Shown here piece after piece: positions 60,934 to 64,000 of a stretch of DNA of 64,000 nt. This stretch comes from Methylobacter luteus IMV-B-3098 (lineage in GTDB: Bacteria; Pseudomonadota; Gammaproteobacteria; Methylococcales; Methylomonadaceae). The stretch spans positions 1 through 64,000 of the forward strand of contig NZ_ATYJ01000014.1 in NCBI RefSeq assembly GCF_000427625.1. The letters run 5' to 3'. Under the pieces are notes generated by a model. The model was not told the DNA's origin, did no database searches, and worked only from the letters and a program-made list of their open reading frames with translations. The translations under genes were made by a program, and so were the position numbers. Each line of letters opens with the position of its first letter. Within the stretch, counting starts at the first letter, position 1.

Positions 60934-63900
60934 TTAATACATCACTGAATCCCGACTGCGGGGCAGTAATCCGCCCTTTCCCTGCCGAATCAGAGAACTG
61001 CCTGTACCCAAAGAACAATAATCCTGACTAATGGCACTAGTATCGAATTGCGGGCCGCCCAAATTGGACAATACGCCACTGAGGTCCAATTGCGGCGCTG
61101 TCGATTGAATATGGCCGCTAATACCATTAGGAGCTGCCGCTTGAATCACGTTGAATCCAAATACATCAGGTTGCCAGTCAATTGGCTCATCACCTCCCTC
61201 AATCAAGCTACCTCCGCTGGGAATAAGCCCATTGAGATTCAGGGTAATATCTCCCCCAGAAGCATGAGGCGCTGCTGTATTGGCTTGAATCAGGCCCGTC
61301 TCCATGACCAAGCTCTCCGCATTGACATTGATGTTTCCGCCGTTTCCATTCTGTAGTCCATGCACACTGGTTTTGAATCCTGAATTGATGAGCTGGATCA
61401 GTTGGCCTCCCCAAATATCGATATTTCCACCATTACCATTATTAGCTTCAGTGCTGACAAAAGATTCTCGGTCCAAAAAAAGCCGGCGGCTGAAATTCAC
61501 CTGAATAGCTCCAGCATTGATGTTCTTTGTCGAGTTGGTCGTAATTTGGCTGTTATTCAGGAAAATATTAGGGGCCGAGATAAATAAACTAGTATCAGAG
61601 GCAGATAAATTTCCTGCGCTGCTCTGCTGGGAAATGATTGCAGAGCCGGCGTTCTCAATACTGATTTTGCTTTGATTGGATAAAACAATGGAATCGTTGG
61701 CAGTGATTCTTACATTGCCAATTCCCCCCCTAGAATCTGTCAATGCTTCCGCAGTGATCCGGCTGCCGTTGTTCATGAAAAGTGTTCCAGTTCCCACCAT
61801 CACGTCCCCAGCCTTTCCTGCGCCTCCAGTCGAGACATTGATCTCGCTATCGTTATCCATCTTCAGATTTTTGGCTGTTATAGAAATATTGCCAGCTGCT
61901 TGGCTTCCTCGTGTGCTGGCGCTAATCTGGCCACTGCCTGTCATGTCCATATCGCCCTTGATAGCTACAGTAAGGTCATTGCCTCTGCCACTCCAGGCTC
62001 TTTCGGCGGCAGTGAAAATACCTGTCTGCAGTGAGCCTCCCAAAAAACTGTCGGTTAATGCACCTTCTCCATCAATCAGAAGCTGGCCGGCGCTCACCGA
62101 TATCTCGCCGGCATGACCGGAGCCAAATGTACTGGAAATGATCCGCCCGCCTCGGATGACTGATAAGCGGTTCGCTATGTCTACCGTTATGTTCCCGGCA
62201 TTACCGGTTCTTTCATTTACTGTTTTACCTTCGCCTGCAATAGTGGAGATGGCTGTATCGGTTTGCCCATTGGCTGTGCGACCATCTATTGTGAGATCAC
62301 TAGCGGAAATACGAACATTGCCAGCCACTCCACGGCCATGAGTACTAGCGCCAATTACTCCGCCATTTTTCATGTTTATATCGCCCTGCACAGTCACAGT
62401 AAGATCGTTGCCCTTACCACTCCAAGCTCTCCCGGCAGCTGTGAAAACACCTGTCTGTACCGGAACCCCAGAACTATCCCTGAATAAGAGAGCATCTTGA
62501 CCGTCGATCAAAAGCTGACCGGCATTTACTGTAACACTGCCAGCGTCTCCCGTACTAAAGGAGCTGGCGCCAATCTGTCCACCTCCGACAAGTGACAGGC
62601 GGTCTGCTATGTCTACCGTTATGTTTCCTGAATTACCGGTTCTTTCTCCAAGCGTATCACCTGAACCTGCGGTACTGGCGATGCGGGTTGGGAGATAAGA
62701 TTTTTTTCCATTCAGAATCGTTTGTCCATCAACTGACAGATTCTTGGCCTTTACATGAAGATTGCCGGCAGCACCGTTTCCGTGTGTGCTAGCAAGAATT
62801 TCACTACCGTCTCTTATATTTATATCGCCTTGACTAGTCACAACGATATCGCCGGCAGCTTGGAGTCCATTTGTACTGACGCTAATTTTGCCGCCGCTTT
62901 GCATTCTGATATCGTTTTGAACAGCCACAGTAATATTGCCACCCTTGCCACTCGAGGCTCTTTCGGCGGCAGTGAAAATCCCTGTCTGCAATGAGCCTCC
63001 CAAAAAACTGTCAGTTAATGCACCTTCTCCATCAATCAGAAGCTGGCCGGCGCTCACCGATATCTCGCCGGCATGACCGGAGCCAAATGTACTGGAAATG
63101 ATCCGCCCGCCTCGGATGACTGATAAGCGGTTCGCTATGTCTACCGTTATGTTCCCGGCATTACCGGTTCTTTCATTAACTGTTTTACCTTCGCCTGCAA
63201 TAGTGGAGATGGCTGTATCGGTTTGCCCATTGGCTGTGCGACCATCTATTGTGAGATCACTTGCGGAAACGCGAATATTGCCAGCAGCCCGGCTTCCGTG
63301 CGTGCTTACACTAATTACGCCACCGCTCTTCATATTCATATCATCCCCAACAGTCACAGCAATATTACCGCCCTTGCCGCTCCAGTTTTTTGCGGCAGCA
63401 GCAAAAATACCGGTCTGTACTGAGCTTCCCAAGTTATCCCTCAGTAAGAGGGCGTCTTGACCGTCAATCAAAAGCTGACCGGCATTTACCGTGATACGGC
63501 CAGCGTCTCCAGTACTAAAGGAGCTGGCATTAATCTGGCCTCCACCAATAAGCGATAGGTGGTCTGCTATGTCTACCGTTATGTTCCCGGCATTACCGAT
63601 TTTTTTATCAGCTGTCTCACCTGAACCAGCGGTACTAGAGATGCGTGTCGGAACATAAGTTTTTTGTCCATTAAGATTTGTTGTTTGTCCATCAATGGAC
63701 AGATTTTTAGCATTAATAATGATATTGCCAGCGGAACCACTACCGAAAGTGCTGGCACTAATTATGCCGCCGCTTTTCATATCCATATCGCCTGTCAGGC
63801 GAACATCAATTTTAGATCCATCTTTCTTGCCATTGGTATCAGCTAATATTTTGGCACCTTGATCCATTTTTAAATCACTGCCACGAATGATGATTTTGCC

Positions 63901-64000
63901 GCCCCCTTCCCCACTGGCGTCTATGGTACTTTCTGTTAAAGCCAGTGTGCCATGCGCTGCTTCTAAAGATTGATTAAGCGGTATATTCGCACTTCCTTGA
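60934..64000 (-). CDS. Filamentous-haemagglutinin-type adhesin, 5' end outside window
   Basis: The frame is open from 64000 to the stop at 60934 (about 1021 codons visible). Typical FHA/TPS repeats fill it: GNITVDIADHLSLIGGGQI, AGRITVNAGQLLIDGQ, LQTGIFTAAERAW, GKGGNIAVTV, with long strings of beta-helix rungs. The C-terminus ISQDYCSLGTGSSLIRQGKGGLLPRSRDSVMY is the usual end of such proteins. The upstream residues (SANIPLNQSLEAAHGTLALTESTIDASGEGGG) show that the gene continues beyond the window, with the secretion domain. Two-partner secretion through a TpsB/ShlB-type barrel is expected; its gene is not in view. It shares an operon with CHASE2. Confidence 0.93.
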   Translation of the reverse strand, partial: QGSANIPLNQSLEAAHGTLALTESTIDASGEGGGKIIIRGSDLKMDQGAKILADTNGKKDGSKIDVRLTGDMDMKSGGIISASTFGSGSAGNIIINAKNLSIDGQTTNLNGQKTYVPTRISSTAGSGETADKKIGNAGNITVDIADHLSLIGGGQINASSFSTGDAGRITVNAGQLLIDGQDALLLRDNLGSSVQTGIFAAAAKNWSGKGGNIAVTVGDDMNMKSGGVISVSTHGSRAAGNIRVSASDLTIDGRTANGQTDTAISTIAGEGKTVNERTGNAGNITVDIANRLSVIRGGRIISSTFGSGHAGEISVSAGQLLIDGEGALTDSFLGGSLQTGIFTAAERASSGKGGNITVAVQNDIRMQSGGKISVSTNGLQAAGDIVVTSQGDINIRDGSEILASTHGNGAAGNLHVKAKNLSVDGQTILNGKKSYLPTRIASTAGSGDTLGERTGNSGNITVDIADRLSLVGGGQIGASSFSTGDAGSVTVNAGQLLIDGQDALLFRDSSGVPVQTGVFTAAGRAWSGKGNDLTVTVQGDINMKNGGVIGASTHGRGVAGNVRISASDLTIDGRTANGQTDTAISTIAGEGKTVNERTGNAGNITVDIANRLSVIRGGRIISSTFGSGHAGEISVSAGQLLIDGEGALTDSFLGGSLQTGIFTAAERAWSGRGNDLTVAIKGDMDMTGSGQISASTRGSQAAGNISITAKNLKMDNDSEINVSTGGAGKAGDVMVGTGTLFMNNGSRITAEALTDSRGGIGNVRITANDSIVLSNQSKISIENAGSAIISQQSSAGNLSASDTSLFISAPNIFLNNSQITTNSTKNINAGAIQVNFSRRLFLDRESFVSTEANNGNGGNIDIWGGQLIQLINSGFKTSVHGLQNGNGGNINVNAESLVMETGLIQANTAAPHASGGDITLNLNGLIPSGGSLIEGGDEPIDWQPDVFGFNVIQAAAPNGISGHIQSTAPQLDLSGVLSNLGGPQFDTSAISQDYCSLGTGSSLIRQGKGGLLPRSRDSVMY
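61985..62944 (-). repeat. Internal 960-bp repeat unit 2 of the adhesin
   Basis: It matches 62945-63904 at a constant offset of 960 bp (320 codons). The part 61985-62300 is nearly identical to its partner, with a handful of differences, while the rest is only similar. Confidence 0.92.
62945..63904 (-). repeat. Internal 960-bp repeat unit 1 of the adhesin
   Basis: Partner of 61985-62944. The shared segments include LSVIRGGRIISSTFGSGHAG and LLIDGEGALTDSFLGGSLQT, present once in each unit. Frame-preserving tandem duplication lengthens the beta-helix. Confidence 0.92.

Noticed and set aside
1-64000. CRISPR array or rRNA operon
   Set aside because: No short regularly spaced repeats and no rRNA-like sequence were seen anywhere in the window.

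Overview
The window looks like an accessory region of a mid-G+C gammaproteobacterium. The clues are an RND efflux operon, hipBA and TacAT-type toxin-antitoxin pairs, a two-partner-secretion type haemagglutinin next to a CHASE2 protein, and an O-acetyltransferase of the AlgI type. A methanotroph or sulfur-oxidiser relative is possible, but nothing here fixes the taxon. The region is full of insertion sequences (IS5/IS903-like, IS6, ISAs1, IS630, IS481), a group II intron and many gene stumps that end exactly at an IS end.

Layout. 1-4.7 kb: cut-off MBOAT acyltransferase, an IS5-family element inside an unknown gene, hipBA with three operator-like palindromes at 50-bp spacing, and IS6/IS630 relics. 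4.7-12.5 kb: a mosaic of ISAs1 and IS21-like ends carrying a PanE-like reductase, a four-helix membrane protein, an AraC regulator, a P-loop kinase with a frameshifted NTF2-like partner, and two serine-recombinase stumps. 12.5-21.8 kb: a plus-strand run of twelve small metabolic genes (two GNATs, two EamA exporters, a LysE exporter, HAD phosphatase, PanB, CTP-synthase-like amidotransferase, NIPSNAP-like, CYTH, FlK-like thioesterase, Nudix). One is broken by an ISAs1 copy with a clean 10-bp target duplication, and one by a frameshift. 22-29.3 kb: RND tripartite efflux operon with a LuxR-type regulator upstream. 29.7-32 kb: G+C-rich SDR and zinc alcohol dehydrogenase with a decayed cupin gene. 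32.2-34.1 kb: group II intron beside a strong hairpin. 34.5-42.7 kb: TrhA/HlyIII membrane protein, four IS elements, a decayed SBBP beta-propeller protein, a TacAT-like pair, and a MITE-like element.

42.7-56.4 kb is the most unusual part. It is a six-gene minus-strand cluster, each gene with its own Shine-Dalgarno: a bacterial neprosin-type glutamic peptidase, two very large proteins (960 and 1451 aa) that I do not recognise, two secreted FG-GAP/VCBS-repeat paralogs (one with an in-frame amber stop), and a GH24-type lysozyme fused to an M23-like domain. It could encode an extracellular or cell-wall-targeting apparatus, but the function is unknown.

57-64 kb: IS6 elements, then a minus-strand operon of a giant haemagglutinin-type adhesin (runs off the window, with a 320-codon internal duplication), a CHASE2 membrane sensor, and a small exported protein.
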